64,000 nucleotides of DNA, from contig JALSOQ010000013.1 in the NCBI GenBank assembly GCA_026986375.1, positions 62,001 through 126,000 on the forward strand, in the 5' to 3' direction. Positions within the stretch are counted from its first letter, which is position 1; every line of letters begins with the position of its first letter. Position numbers and translations under genes: made by a program. Shown here one piece after another: positions 17,179 to 25,953 of this stretch. The notes beneath the pieces are model-generated. The model made no database searches and was not told where the DNA came from. It saw only the letters and a program-made list of their open reading frames with translations. This DNA comes from Archaeoglobaceae archaeon. GTDB taxonomy: Archaea; Halobacteriota; Archaeoglobi; Archaeoglobales; Archaeoglobaceae.

Positions 17179-17836
17179 CTCTCCACTTCGTCAGCACCCC
17201 CCCTCCAAGTCTCTCGACTGAAATTAATTCGAGCCTTATGGGTGGATCGAAGGAATCGCCATCCACTAATGTCGGAGATTTTGAGCCACCTATTATCATG
17301 TTTCCGTAATAAACGTAGATCTCATCCACGAGTCCTTCTCTTAAAAGACCGTAATTGAGCGTTCCACCTCCCTCCACCATGACCTTCCTAATTCCCCTAT
17401 CGTGTAGATATTCCATTAAAGCCTTCAAGTTAACCCTACTATCCCCCGCAACCACAATTTCGATACCCCTCCTTCTTAATGCATCAACCTTCTTAGAATC
17501 AGCAAGCTTGGATACCGCAATTATGGTTTCCGCTTCGTCGTTCAAGACTTTAGCATACAATGGAACTCTGCATCTGCTATCCACGACAACTCTAACGGGG
17601 TTCTCGGGCATTCCCCTTTTGACTCTCCACATCCTCAATTCCCGACTCTTAACGGTTAGCTTGGGATCGTCGGCAAGAACTGTTCCGATTCCGACCATTA
17701 TAGCGTCGCTCTCAGCTCTGAGCCTGTCAACCCTCCTCAAATCTTCGTCACACGAAATTCTAAGCTGTCTTCTCCTTTCATCGCTTATCTTTCCGTCCAC
17801 GCTCGAGGCGATGTTTATAAATACGAACGGCCTCAT
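17114..17836 (-). CDS. arfC: 2,5-diamino-6-(ribosylamino)pyrimidinone 5'-phosphate reductase (RibD C-terminal/RIB7 family)
   Basis: The enzyme reduces the ribosyl side chain of the pyrimidinone intermediate in archaeal riboflavin and F420 synthesis. Family sequences are INIASSVDGKIS at the N-terminus, ESDAIMVGIGTVLADDPKLT, RVVVDSRCRVP and VMVEGGGTLNYGLL. At 240 residues it is about 15-20 longer than archaeal relatives. The extra tail after LTKWRVK is encoded by the antisense strand of the methyltransferase end (65-bp convergent overlap). The natural stop may have been lost when the modification locus arrived. Confidence 0.9.
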   Translation of the reverse strand: MRPFVFINIASSVDGKISDERRRQLRISCDEDLRRVDRLRAESDAIMVGIGTVLADDPKLTVKSRELRMWRVKRGMPENPVRVVVDSRCRVPLYAKVLNDEAETIIAVSKLADSKKVDALRRRGIEIVVAGDSRVNLKALMEYLHDRGIRKVMVEGGGTLNYGLLREGLVDEIYVYYGNMIIGGSKSPTLVDGDSFDPPIRLELISVERLGGGVLTKWRVKTGFCHRASSRISSSKPALR

Positions 17837-17842
17837 AAACGG

Positions 17843-18538
17843 CTATGAGTTAATCCCCAAAAGCTCTGCGAGCTTTCTCTTAGCCTCTTCAACTCTCTCC
17901 TTGCTCTTTCCGGAGAACTTTATCACTACGTAACCCTGCTTCGGATAGGAACCAATCTGAACGTCTTTAAACTCTTCGACTACCTCGTTCAACTCCCCGA
18001 GCATCTCGCTTTCCTTCCTATCGACTTTGAGGGTAGTTTCGTAGTAATCGCTCTCCCCGAACTTCGGAAGAATCTTCTCGAAAACGTCCTCCATCTCCGC
18101 CGGAACTCCCGGCATCACAGCGACGTTCTCGACGACGTAACCCGGAGCTACACCCACATCGTTTTCCACTACTTCAGAACCTTCGGGAAACGTGCAGACC
18201 TTCTTCAAAGCTTCCTCGTTTGCATCCGGGAATTTCCTCTTCAACTCTTCGAAGACCTCCTCGTAGAGAACGAGCTTCCTCCCCAAAGCCTTCGCCACAC
18301 CCTCGGTAGTCACGTCATCGTGAGTCGCACCCAGCCCTCCGGTTACCAAAACGAAATCCGCCCTCCTCCTTGCCCTATCTATCTCCTCAGCAATTTCATC
18401 GATTTCGTCGGGAACGACGATTATCCTGATGACTCTGTGACCCTTGTGGGTGAGCCTTCTGGCGATGTAGGTGGCGTTGGTGTTCGAAATGTCTCCGCTA
18501 AGGATCTCGTTACCCACGCTGACGATTATGAACTCCAT
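17843..18538 (-). CDS. MoaB/CinA-type molybdopterin-binding domain protein
   Basis: The 231-residue protein is a MoCF-fold domain with SVGNEILSGDISNTNATYIA, LVTGGLGATHDDVTTEGVAKA and MPGVPAEMEDVF, as in the N-terminal half of CinA. The C-terminal nicotinamide-nucleotide deamidase domain of full CinA is absent. Some CinA N-terminal domains hydrolyse ADP-ribose or related nucleotides; the archaeal stand-alone form has no firm function. It lies 6 bp upstream of arfC on the same strand, so the two are probably cotranscribed. Confidence 0.85.
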   Translation of the reverse strand: MEFIIVSVGNEILSGDISNTNATYIARRLTHKGHRVIRIIVVPDEIDEIAEEIDRARRRADFVLVTGGLGATHDDVTTEGVAKALGRKLVLYEEVFEELKRKFPDANEEALKKVCTFPEGSEVVENDVGVAPGYVVENVAVMPGVPAEMEDVFEKILPKFGESDYYETTLKVDRKESEMLGELNEVVEEFKDVQIGSYPKQGYVVIKFSGKSKERVEEAKRKLAELLGINS

Positions 18539-18573
18539 GAGATTTTTATCGTCGAAGAAAGAGAAAAAATTTT

Positions 18574-19305
18574 CTAATCCGTTACGAATTCGGTCACGAG
18601 CTCCTTCGGAATCCTTTCGAAAAGCATCTCCTCTCTGAACGTGGTATCCACGACCTCTTCGAAATCCACGTCCGCGAACTTGTAGGATGGAGAGGCGACG
18701 TAGAAGACTTTGCCGAAGTGTTTCGCTGTTAGCGCCAACGGGAGGGTTCCGGTTTTGTTTACGAAATAACTCTCAGTCACGGCATCCGCTCCTACCACGA
18801 CGGCATCGCAAACCTTTACGGCGTAACTTAACGCTGAATCTGGGAAAGTGGTTGCCAGCAGTCCCCTCCCCCTCAAAAACCTCGCCATCTCCAAACCCTC
18901 TCCCCCCGGAGTGGATTCCAGCACTATTACGTGTTTGGCCTTAAGTAAAGCCCTCTCGACCAAGTGACTCCTGCTTATCGTTGCAATAATTTTTCCCTCA
19001 ACGATACCTTCCAAATTCCGAACGCATCTATCTTCCATCCGCCTTATCTCTTCCTCTATCTCCGAAACCGACCTCCCCTCCTCCAATGACTTCAAAATCC
19101 ACCTCAACCCCGCCATCGCCTTATGAGCTTCGCAGATCTTTCTGCAGATCTCCAGCCTTTCCGCCTTCTTCTTGTGCCTTTTTAAAAGTTCTAACGTCAT
19201 TGCGATTATCTTCGACTGCCCGCTTTTCTTATCCGAGATAATCGTTTCGATGTCCATGTAGGTATTAGGAAAACGTCTTATTTTTACGTTGTGAATTTTT
19301 ACCAT
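18574..19305 (-). CDS. eIF-2B alpha/beta/delta-like protein (IF-2B fold)
   Basis: The 243-residue protein has the IF-2B C-terminal core VVVGADAVTESYFVNKTGTL and PLALTAKHFGKVFYVASPSYKF, shared by eIF2B subunits, methylthioribose-1-phosphate isomerase and ribose-1,5-bisphosphate isomerase. The active-site Cys region of the isomerases reads ATISRSHLVE here, so isomerase activity is doubtful. It may bind a sugar phosphate or nucleotide. Two starts are possible: ATG 19305, whose bases overlap the start codon of the divergent PHP gene, or ATG 19257 (MDIETIISDKKSG), which leaves room for a promoter. Confidence 0.82.
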   Translation of the reverse strand: MVKIHNVKIRRFPNTYMDIETIISDKKSGQSKIIAMTLELLKRHKKKAERLEICRKICEAHKAMAGLRWILKSLEEGRSVSEIEEEIRRMEDRCVRNLEGIVEGKIIATISRSHLVERALLKAKHVIVLESTPGGEGLEMARFLRGRGLLATTFPDSALSYAVKVCDAVVVGADAVTESYFVNKTGTLPLALTAKHFGKVFYVASPSYKFADVDFEEVVDTTFREEMLFERIPKELVTEFVTD

Positions 19306-19948
19306 GATCGACCTCCACACCCATTCCGTCTTCAGCGACGGGGAGCTAATTCCCTCCGAGATGATAAGGAGGATGGCCGAACTGGGTAACGAGGGGTTAG
19401 CAATTACGGATCACGCAGATTTCACGAACTTAAGCTGGATAATGCAGAATCTAAGAAATCTCATGGATCTTAGGGACGACTACGAAATAGACGTCGTATT
19501 CGGAGTTGAAATCACGCACGTCCCTCCGAATCTTATAGGAAGGGCCGTCGAGTTGGCTTGGAAGGAGGGGGCCGAAATCGTTGTCGTGCACGGGGAGACC
19601 ATAGTCGAGCCGGTGAAGGAGGGGACGAATTTCGCGGCCGTTCAGGAGGAGATAGACATCCTCGCCCATCCCGGACTGATAGACGTCGAGACGGCCGAAA
19701 TGGCCAAGGAAAACGGAATTTATCTTGAGATTTCGGCGAGAAAGGGACACTGCTTAACGAACGGACACGTCGCAAGAATATCGCGGGAAGTAGGATGTGA
19801 ACTCGTGGTAAATACCGATGCGCACTCGCCGGAAGATTTCATAGACACCGAAATGGCCGTAAGAATTCTGAAAGGTGCCGGGGTTTATGATATCGAAAGA
19901 GTTTTGATGAATTCAAGGAAAATTCTTAGGAAAAGATTAAAACGCTGA
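19304..19948 (+). CDS. PHP-domain metal-dependent phosphoesterase
   Basis: The 214-residue protein carries the PHP motifs: DLHTHSVFSDG (motif I), AITDHADF (motif II), VVHGET, DILAHPGL (motif III) and VNTDAHSPEDF (motif IV). These ligands hold a multinuclear metal centre that cleaves phosphate esters. Relatives are annotated as histidinol phosphatase-like or as nucleotide phosphodiesterases; the substrate here cannot be told. Its ATG at 19304 shares bases with the ATG of the divergent IF2B-like gene. TTATTTTTAC about 20-25 bp upstream could be its TATA box. Confidence 0.88.
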   Translation: MIDLHTHSVFSDGELIPSEMIRRMAELGNEGLAITDHADFTNLSWIMQNLRNLMDLRDDYEIDVVFGVEITHVPPNLIGRAVELAWKEGAEIVVVHGETIVEPVKEGTNFAAVQEEIDILAHPGLIDVETAEMAKENGIYLEISARKGHCLTNGHVARISREVGCELVVNTDAHSPEDFIDTEMAVRILKGAGVYDIERVLMNSRKILRKRLKR

Positions 19949-19977
19949 CGGACGGCAAAAATGTTTAAACGATATAA

Positions 19978-20949
19978 ATGGATACGTATTGCATGGAAAT
20001 AAGAAAGTTGCAACTCATCGGCGGTTCGAGCTACATGATAAGCCTGCCTAAGAGGTGGGTTAAGGAGAACGGACTGGATCAGGGCGATGAACTCATTTTA
20101 CAGGTAGACGGATGCGTAGTAAAGATCTTTCCAAAAAAGAGCGTTGAAAACGTTTTTAAGGTTAAGATAGACAGGATTCCGAGCGTCGAGGACAAGTTCC
20201 TCAGGAGGTTCATCTACGCCCTCTACATTCAGGGGCCGGACGAGATTGTTATAGAAGATACCATTTCTCCGAGGGTAATAACGAAGCTCGGGGAGATAGT
20301 TCGGGATCTTATAGGTATGGAGATTATTGACGTCGCGGACGGAAGGATAGTGATGAAGTGTCTGTTGTCCACTCAGGATTTCGACGTAAAAGGCGTTCTT
20401 AAGAGGATGTGCCAGATAATTATGGAGATGATGGACGTAATAGAGGAGTTCATCAGGAGGGGAAACCCTTCCGCACTCGATGTGATTCCTAAACTTGAGG
20501 AGGAGGCGGACAGATTCTATTTGCTGGCTTTAAGGCTCGAACATAGACTTCTTAGAGAAATATCCTGCCCCGCGAGATGGGACGAGTTGAAGCAACTTTT
20601 GGGAATGAGATTGATAGCCAAGCTTTTGGAGAAGGTCGCGGATGCGCTATACGATACTTCGGAATTCGTCGCGGAGTGGAGGGATAGAGAGATTCTGCCG
20701 GTCCTCTTGGATCTGAGAAGGGTTTTCAGGATGGTTCTGGAATCCTACTTCGAAGGAGACGTTTTGGAGTGCGAGAACGGGATAGAGATGGCCGAGGATC
20801 TTGAGGAGAGGATTTTGAACATAAGAAGTTCCAAGGAAGGAGCTCCGTGCAAATTGGCTCTTGAGTCCCTACTGGAGGCTTGCAGGCATGTCAAGTCTAT
20901 AGGAGAGATAGCTTTTAATAAAGCGGTCAGGGAGACATTTTCGGTGTAG
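19978..20949 (+). CDS. AbrB-PhoU fusion protein (archaeal phosphate regulator-like)
   Basis: The 323-residue protein begins with a SpoVT/AbrB-type DNA-binding domain (RKLQLIGGSSYMISLPKRWV, QGDELILQVDG), followed by two helical PhoU-like bundles (about residues 110-320, with KLEEEADRFYLLALRLEHRL). PhoU proteins restrain phosphate uptake through Pst and two-component systems; the archaeal AbrB-PhoU form is thought to act directly on DNA. No pst genes are nearby. ATG 19978 is used, with ATG 19993 as an alternative. DUF555 follows after 3 bp. Confidence 0.85.
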   Translation: MDTYCMEIRKLQLIGGSSYMISLPKRWVKENGLDQGDELILQVDGCVVKIFPKKSVENVFKVKIDRIPSVEDKFLRRFIYALYIQGPDEIVIEDTISPRVITKLGEIVRDLIGMEIIDVADGRIVMKCLLSTQDFDVKGVLKRMCQIIMEMMDVIEEFIRRGNPSALDVIPKLEEEADRFYLLALRLEHRLLREISCPARWDELKQLLGMRLIAKLLEKVADALYDTSEFVAEWRDREILPVLLDLRRVFRMVLESYFEGDVLECENGIEMAEDLEERILNIRSSKEGAPCKLALESLLEACRHVKSIGEIAFNKAVRETFSV

Positions 20950-20952
20950 TCC

Positions 20953-21294
20953 ATGCCGAACTACTTGGTCGTCCTTCAGGGGGCCTGGATAGTCAGGAAC
21001 GTCAGGACTGTGAAGGATGCTATGAACATAGCGGTGGCAGAAGCTGGAAAGAGACTCCATCCGGACCTCGACTTCGTTGAAATTGACGTAGGAGTTACGC
21101 AGTGTCCTAAGTGCGGGGAAAATTTGAAGAGCGTTTTTATGGTAGCGGGAACGGCCTTAGTCGGTTTGGTTTTCGAGATGAAGGTATTCAACGCTCAGAG
21201 CAGGGAGCATGCAATAAGAATAGCGAAGTCGGAAATAGGAAAGAGGTTGCAGAGGATCCCTCTCGAAGTCTTAGAGGTCGTCGAGATCGATTAA
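20953..21294 (+). CDS. DUF555 / UPF0212 conserved archaeal protein
   Basis: This 113-residue protein starts [20 protein letters not shown] and has a zinc-ribbon-like [13 protein letters not shown] segment (one CxxC) and two repeats of an Ax[15 protein letters not shown] motif. These features match the euryarchaeal DUF555 family, whose function is unknown. It lies 3 bp after the PhoU-like gene, suggesting cotranscription. Its 3' end overlaps the convergent PfkB-family kinase by 24 bp. Confidence 0.85.
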   Translation: MPNYLVVLQGAWIVRNVRTVKDAMNIAVAEAGKRLHPDLDFVEIDVGVTQCPKCGENLKSVFMVAGTALVGLVFEMKVFNAQSREHAIRIAKSEIGKRLQRIPLEVLEVVEID

Positions 21295-22161
21295 TCTGTC
21301 AACTTCCGACTTCGGCGGGAAGTTTCTCGCACCCCAGTGACGGACGTTGTAGCTCGCGACGAAGTTTCCGAGCTTTAGGCACTTCTCCAAAGGCAGACCT
21401 TTCATGCGACCGTATAGGAATCCCACCGCAAAAGCGTCTCCGGCTCCGGTGGTATCGACGACTTCGGTTTTGAATGAGGGATGGTAGAACTCTCCGTCCT
21501 TCGTCAAAGCTCTGCTTCCCTTCTCTCCGAGAGTTATTACGAGGACTTCGACGAACTTCAGAAAATCATCCTCTTCAACGCTCAGGCATTCGAACTCCTG
21601 CTTGGACATGATCACGATGTCCGTAAACTTCAAAAGCTCCTTGAGCTTCTCGAATCCTAACTTGGTGTATGGATAGCCGGGGTTCAGAATCACTCGCTTT
21701 CCGTGCTCCTTTGCCTTCTTCGCGATTTTTAAATGGACTTCGAAGCTCCTCTCCGACGGAAAGGGATCCAAGTAGAATCGCTCCACTTCCCCGAAATCCT
21801 CGTCGTCTATTTTAAGCTTTACTATCCCGGCGGAGTTAGGATGGACGAAGAAAGTTCTCTCCCCGCATCTGTCGACGTAAACGTCCACCCTTCCGGTTAA
21901 TTCGTGCGTAACGTTTAGCTTCAGATCTACGTTCTTCATGCTTTCTATGAAAAATTCGGCGTTCTCGTCCCTACCTATCGTGGAGTAAAATCTGCACCTG
22001 ACTCCATATCCGGAAAGTCCAGCAATCACGTTCGCACACGCTCCGCCGGGCATTCTGATGGAGCCCTTTACCACCGCATGTCCTCCCCTTTCCGGATACT
22101 CGTCTATGGAGTATATGTAGTCCACCAAAGCCGGGCCAACTCCGGCGATGTCGTATCGCAT
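21271..22161 (-). CDS. PfkB-family carbohydrate/nucleoside kinase
   Basis: The 296-residue ribokinase-fold enzyme has the N-terminal signature [17 protein letters not shown] and the C-terminal signature [16 protein letters not shown], which contains the anion hole and the catalytic Asp. VMSKQEFE-like text (here VIMSKQEFE) lies at the ATP site. It phosphorylates a sugar or nucleoside; the exact substrate is not visible. ATGs at 22161 and 22167 are both close to the conserved start [15 protein letters not shown]. It is divergent from hel308 across 60 bp. Confidence 0.85.
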   Translation of the reverse strand: MRYDIAGVGPALVDYIYSIDEYPERGGHAVVKGSIRMPGGACANVIAGLSGYGVRCRFYSTIGRDENAEFFIESMKNVDLKLNVTHELTGRVDVYVDRCGERTFFVHPNSAGIVKLKIDDEDFGEVERFYLDPFPSERSFEVHLKIAKKAKEHGKRVILNPGYPYTKLGFEKLKELLKFTDIVIMSKQEFECLSVEEDDFLKFVEVLVITLGEKGSRALTKDGEFYHPSFKTEVVDTTGAGDAFAVGFLYGRMKGLPLEKCLKLGNFVASYNVRHWGARNFPPKSEVDRLIDLDDL

Positions 22162-22221
22162 GGACATTCGGCCACGTCGCGACCGATAAGCTTTTGCGAT
22201 CGGAGTTCGGAGATCCGAGAG

Positions 22222-24258
22222 ATGGACATTGAAGAACTCGCCGATCACGTTTCGAGTTACGTCGTGGATGTTCTCAAGGAGAGGGGAATAAGGGAGCTGT
22301 TCCCCCCTCAGGAGGAAGCCATAAGAAAGGGTCTCTTCGAAAGGAAGAACATGGTCATCGCGATTCCTACGGCGAGCGGTAAGACTTTAATAGCGGAACT
22401 TGCGATGGTTCACGAAGTTCTGATGGGTGGAAAGTGTCTTTACGTCGTCCCCCTTAGGGCTCTCGCAAGCGAGAAGTTCGAGGAGTTTAGGAAGTGGGAG
22501 AAGATAGGTGTAGAAGTTGGAATATCCACCGGAGACTACGATTCGAAGGACGAGTGGTTTTCCGGAAAGGATATAGTGGTGGCCACGGCCGAAAAGGCGG
22601 ATTCCCTCTTAAGAAACGACGCCAAGTGGATCAAAGAAGTTACATGCCTCGTGGTGGACGAGATACATCTTCTCGACTCTCCGGATAGGGGAGCGGTTTT
22701 GGAGGTTCTTATAACGAAGATGAGGACTCTGAATCCCGAGTTGAGGATCATAGCACTATCCGCCACGATTCCGAATGTAGAGGAGATAGCGGAGTGGCTC
22801 GATGCCGAAATCGTTAAAAGCGACTGGAGACCCGTCCCTCTCTACGAGGGGATATTCGTCGAGGGAAGGATCGAGCTATACTCCAACGGTTTTAAGACCG
22901 TGGAGTTCGTCGGAAGAGGTTTCGAGGATCTGGTGGAGGACTGCTTGGAAAAGGGAGGGCAGGTTCTGGTGTTCGATTCGACGAGGAGGAATGCCGAAAG
23001 GACCGCATTGAATTTGTCCGAGATTACGGAGAGATACGTCGATTCCGAGCTTGAAGACGTTGCCAAATCTGTAATAGAGGAGAACGACGGGGAGATGAGC
23101 AGAAGGCTATACGAATGCGTTTTGAGGGGTTGCGCATTCCATCACGCTGGACTCCTTCCTTCCCAGAGAACAGCGATCGAGAAGGCGTTTAGGGAGGGAA
23201 GGATAAAGGTTCTCTGTGCGACTCCAACCCTTTCGGCCGGGGTGAACCTGCCGGCGAGGAGGGTGGTGATAAAGAGTTACAGAAGGTTCGACGGGTATTC
23301 CAAGCCGATAAAGGTCATGGAGTTCAAGCAGATGGCCGGAAGGGCTGGAAGGCCGGGAATGGACGAGAGGGGAGAAGCTATAGTGCTCGTTAAGAGCGAG
23401 AAGGAGGGAAAGGAGGTCGTTAGGAGATACGTTTTGGGTGAGGTGGAGAGGGTCAGGTCGAAGCTGGGAGCGGAAAATCACATTAGATTTCACGTTCTCT
23501 CCCTCATAGCTGAGGGGTTCGCCAAAAGCTTGAGAGAAATGGAGGAGTTTTTCTCGAAAACGTTCTTCTTCCACCAGAACGGAACATTCCCTTCGGTGGA
23601 GAATATTCTTATTCAGCTTGAAAGCTGGGGAATGGTGGAGTTCGATTACGAGCGTGTATCTCCTACGGACTTCGGAAAGCTCGTTTCCAAGCTCTACATC
23701 GATCCCCTAACCGGACACATATTCGCTGAAGGCTTGGATTGGAAACTCCCGGAGTTCGAAATCCTCCATCTCATAGCCAAGTCTCCCGACATGGAGAAGA
23801 TCTACGTCAGGAAGTCGGACGTCTGGTTGATCGAGGAAGCTACGGAAAGGGGAATTCCCTTGGACGACTGGAGTTTGAGGGAGCTCAAAACGGCTCTATG
23901 CCTTATGGATTGGATAAACGAGGTCGATGAAAACGCGATATGTTCCAAATACGGGATAGCCCCGGGAGATTTGAGGAGGATCGTGGAGACGGCGGAGTGG
24001 CTCTCCCATTCTCTGTCGAGAATAGCGGAGTTCTACGGAATAAAGGGGTTCGACAAGTTAGTTCTGAGAATTAGACACGGGGTTAAGGAGGAGTTGCTTG
24101 ATCTCGTAGAGTTGAAGGGCATCGGAAGGGTGAGGGCGAGGAAGTTGTTTAGGGCGGGTATAAAGAGCAAGGAGGATTTGATAAGGAACAAGGACAGACT
24201 GCCTTCGATTTTAGGCAAGAAGATGGCGGAAAACGTCATCTCCCAGCTGATAGGATGA
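22222..24258 (+). CDS. hel308: Hel308 ATP-dependent DNA helicase (Ski2-like, SF2)
   Basis: Hel308 is a 3'-5' helicase that acts at stalled and branched replication forks. The 678-residue protein has motif I PTASGKT, motif [12 protein letters not shown], motif [11 protein letters not shown], motif [12 protein letters not shown], a winged-helix and ratchet region, and a C-terminal helix-hairpin-helix ([17 protein letters not shown]). Length matches the crystallised Archaeoglobus enzyme (about 680-690 residues). I place the start at ATG 22222 ([10 protein letters not shown]); the frame is open upstream but that sequence is antisense to the kinase gene. Confidence 0.95.
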   Translation: MDIEELADHVSSYVVDVLKERGIRELFPPQEEAIRKGLFERKNMVIAIPTASGKTLIAELAMVHEVLMGGKCLYVVPLRALASEKFEEFRKWEKIGVEVGISTGDYDSKDEWFSGKDIVVATAEKADSLLRNDAKWIKEVTCLVVDEIHLLDSPDRGAVLEVLITKMRTLNPELRIIALSATIPNVEEIAEWLDAEIVKSDWRPVPLYEGIFVEGRIELYSNGFKTVEFVGRGFEDLVEDCLEKGGQVLVFDSTRRNAERTALNLSEITERYVDSELEDVAKSVIEENDGEMSRRLYECVLRGCAFHHAGLLPSQRTAIEKAFREGRIKVLCATPTLSAGVNLPARRVVIKSYRRFDGYSKPIKVMEFKQMAGRAGRPGMDERGEAIVLVKSEKEGKEVVRRYVLGEVERVRSKLGAENHIRFHVLSLIAEGFAKSLREMEEFFSKTFFFHQNGTFPSVENILIQLESWGMVEFDYERVSPTDFGKLVSKLYIDPLTGHIFAEGLDWKLPEFEILHLIAKSPDMEKIYVRKSDVWLIEEATERGIPLDDWSLRELKTALCLMDWINEVDENAICSKYGIAPGDLRRIVETAEWLSHSLSRIAEFYGIKGFDKLVLRIRHGVKEELLDLVELKGIGRVRARKLFRAGIKSKEDLIRNKDRLPSILGKKMAENVISQLIG

Positions 24259-24340
24259 TCTTCGGAATGAGTTCGACCGTAAGATCTGGATAAAAAATTA
24301 AAAAATCGGTGAGGTGCATTTGGTCTAGCTAATCCGTAAG

Positions 24341-24412
24341 CGCCCCCGCCGGGAATCGAACCCGGGTCGGAGGTTCCGGAGACCTCCAGGATGTCCACTA
24401 CCCCACGGGGGC
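24341..24412 (-). tRNA. tRNA-Arg (anticodon CCG)
   Basis: On the minus strand the acceptor GCCCCCG pairs with CGGGGGC and the discriminator is G. The anticodon stem GAGGT/ACCTC holds the loop CTCCGGA, which reads CCG (Arg). The T-arm GGGTTCGATTCCC is intact. The gene is 72 nt with no intron and no encoded CCA. Confidence 0.92.
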
Positions 24413-24474
24413 ATTTCAAACATTACTTAGGGGTGCAATCTTTAAAGGTTATGTCTTAGTGGATTCAACCTTTT

Positions 24475-24592
24475 ACGCGGATGCGACCTACAGGAGAGTC
24501 TGGTAAAGGTCATCTTCCCATAGTTAAACCGAGCGAAAGGATACGGTGTGGGGATCAGGGATAAGATCCCCAATAATACTTAGTTTTTTTGG
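24475..24592 (+). ncRNA. Candidate structured non-coding RNA of unknown type
   Basis: The 271-bp gap between tRNA-Arg and sec61beta has no convincing reading frame but strong secondary structure. GAT/ATC plus GACCT/AGGTC form a stem around 24480-24515, ACCG/CGGT pair at 24528-24547, and TGGGGATC/GATCCCCA form an 8-bp hairpin at 24549-24572, followed by seven T residues. TTTAAAGG at 24441-24448 sits about 25-30 bp before the first stem and could be its TATA box. I see no box C/D, H/ACA or RNase P signature, so the class is unknown. Confidence 0.4.
24549..24590 (+). terminator. Hairpin followed by T-tract
   Basis: An 8-bp perfect stem (24549-24556 with 24565-24572) with an 8-nt loop is followed 11 nt later by T7 at 24584-24590. 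Archaeal termination depends mainly on T-runs, so this is a plausible end for the candidate ncRNA. Confidence 0.45.
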
Positions 24593-24683
24593 TTGAAACG
24601 GCTGTTGTTAGGCTCTTCGTGCTCTGAGGATTGTGGGAGGTGGAATAATAAACGTTAAATAGTTGGAAAATATATCCTGTTGC

Positions 24684-24860
24684 ATGGCTAAGAGGAGAGA
24701 CACCAGCGCACCGCCTCTGATGTCCTCTGCTGGTATAATGAGATACTTCGAGGAGGAGAAGGCGCAGATAAAGATCAGCCCCAAGAGTATCGTCGTTTTC
24801 GGAATAGCCACGGGATTCATAGTCATTGTGTTGAACGTCTTTTACGGACTGTGGCCGTGA
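24684..24860 (+). CDS. secG: Preprotein translocase subunit Sec61-beta (SecG-type)
   Basis: The 58-residue tail-anchored protein has a charged cytosolic N-terminus (MAKRRDTSAPPLMSSAGIMR), the conserved YFEEEKAQIKISPKSIV, and a single C-terminal membrane helix (VVFGIATGFIVIVLNVFY). It is the small accessory subunit of the SecYE protein-conducting channel. The ATG at 24684 was chosen because the protein starts with the family sequence there. CGTTAAATAG about 30 bp upstream may be its TATA box. engB begins 2 bp after its stop. Confidence 0.92.
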   Translation: MAKRRDTSAPPLMSSAGIMRYFEEEKAQIKISPKSIVVFGIATGFIVIVLNVFYGLWP

Positions 24861-24862
24861 GA

Positions 24863-25465
24863 ATGCTCGAAATTGTTTTTGTGGGCAGGTCGAACGTCGG
24901 CAAATCTACCCTATTCTCTCAACTCTTTGGAGTGAGGGTTAGAAAGGGAAAGAGGCCCGGAACTACGATCAAGCCCAATCAGATAAAGTTTAGAGACTTA
25001 CTAATTACGGATCTTCCCGGTTTTGGATATATAGCGGGAGTTAGCAGGGATTTTAACGAGAGAGTCAAGGACTTCATAGTCCGCTACATTGAGGAGAATG
25101 CGGAAAGGATCGTAGTTGCTGTGCACGTGATCGATGCAAAGTCGTTTTTGGATGTCGTCGAAAGGTGGGAGAGGAGGGGAATGATTCCAGTAGATGTGGA
25201 GATGTTCGAATTCCTCAACGAATTCGGATTCGACGTCCTCGTGGCAGCTAACAAGATGGACAAGGTCGAAAATCCCGATGAAACCCTAAACGGAATAGTC
25301 GAGAAGTTGGGAATGCATCCCCCGTGGTATCTGTGGAAGCATGTAATATATCCCATCTCGGCTAAGAAGGGAGAGTTGGATAACTTAAGGGAGGGTATCA
25401 AGAGAGTTTTAGTGAAGATAAAGAGACACGATTTAATTCCCGTTCTGAAGGGCAAGAAAACATGA
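24863..25465 (+). CDS. engB: EngB-type GTP-binding protein
   Basis: The 200-residue TRAFAC GTPase has G1 GRSNVGKST, a G2-region PGTTIKP, G3 DLPGFGY, G4 ANKMDK and G5 PISAKKG. Members of the EngB/YihA family assist ribosome assembly, mainly of the large subunit. ATG 24863 is preferred; in-frame GTG codons at 24851 and 24857 lie inside sec61beta. The stop overlaps the next gene by 4 nt (ATGA), so the three genes sec61beta-engB-acyltransferase are probably one operon. Confidence 0.9.
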   Translation: MLEIVFVGRSNVGKSTLFSQLFGVRVRKGKRPGTTIKPNQIKFRDLLITDLPGFGYIAGVSRDFNERVKDFIVRYIEENAERIVVAVHVIDAKSFLDVVERWERRGMIPVDVEMFEFLNEFGFDVLVAANKMDKVENPDETLNGIVEKLGMHPPWYLWKHVIYPISAKKGELDNLREGIKRVLVKIKRHDLIPVLKGKKT

Positions 25466-25953
25466 GAAGGGTGAGGACCGTTATAAAGGCCAAAGACAAG
25501 AACTCCCTATGTTATTGGACGAAGGTGAAGAACCCGCTTAGGGTTGCAATAAACTACGTTGTCGTTGCATTATGCAGAATTCTCCCCTCTTTATCTTTGA
25601 AGAGATGGCTTTTAAGGAGGATCGGCGTTAAGGTGGGAAAAAACGTGGCTTTCGGCCTCGAATCCACCGTGGACGTATTCTACCCCGAACTCGTAGAGAT
25701 AGGGGACAACACCATAATAGGCTACAATACAGTAATTCTTGCCCACGAATTTCTCGTAAACGAGCTTAGGGTTGGAGAGGTTAAGATAGGAAGAAACGTG
25801 ACGATAGGGGCGAACTGCACGATACTGCCAGGAGTTACGATAGGAGATAACTCAATAATATCCGCACACAGTCTCGTTAATTCGGACATACCTCCAAACG
25901 TATTGGCAGGAGGCGTTCCGGCCAGAGTAATTCGGTCACTTCTTGAGGAATAG
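25462..25953 (+). CDS. Left-handed beta-helix (hexapeptide repeat) acyltransferase
   Basis: The 163-residue protein has hexapeptide repeats (VGKNVAFGLESTVDVF, EIGDNTIIGYNTVI, VKIGRNVTIGANCTIL, VTIGDNSIISAHSLV). It ends NVLAGGVPARVIRSL, as in maltose or galactoside acetyltransferases. The histidine in LAHEF may be catalytic. The amphipathic N-terminal third (about 50 residues) contains ALCRILPSLSLKRWLLRRIG, which could sit at the membrane. It probably transfers an acetyl or other acyl group to a sugar or lipid precursor. It is coupled to engB by a 4-nt overlap. Confidence 0.82.
   Translation: MRRVRTVIKAKDKNSLCYWTKVKNPLRVAINYVVVALCRILPSLSLKRWLLRRIGVKVGKNVAFGLESTVDVFYPELVEIGDNTIIGYNTVILAHEFLVNELRVGEVKIGRNVTIGANCTILPGVTIGDNSIISAHSLVNSDIPPNVLAGGVPARVIRSLLEE

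Noticed and set aside
22078-22221. Longer N-terminus for Hel308
   Set aside because: The extra residues are antisense to the kinase gene and are absent from the known family.
24033-24419. A minus-strand frame over the end of hel308 and tRNA-Arg
   Set aside because: It is made of tRNA antisense and helicase antisense sequence with no protein-like signature.
24441-24600. RNase P, SRP or box C/D identity for the structured gap
   Set aside because: It is too short for RNase P or SRP RNA, and no C or D box pair in the right order is present.
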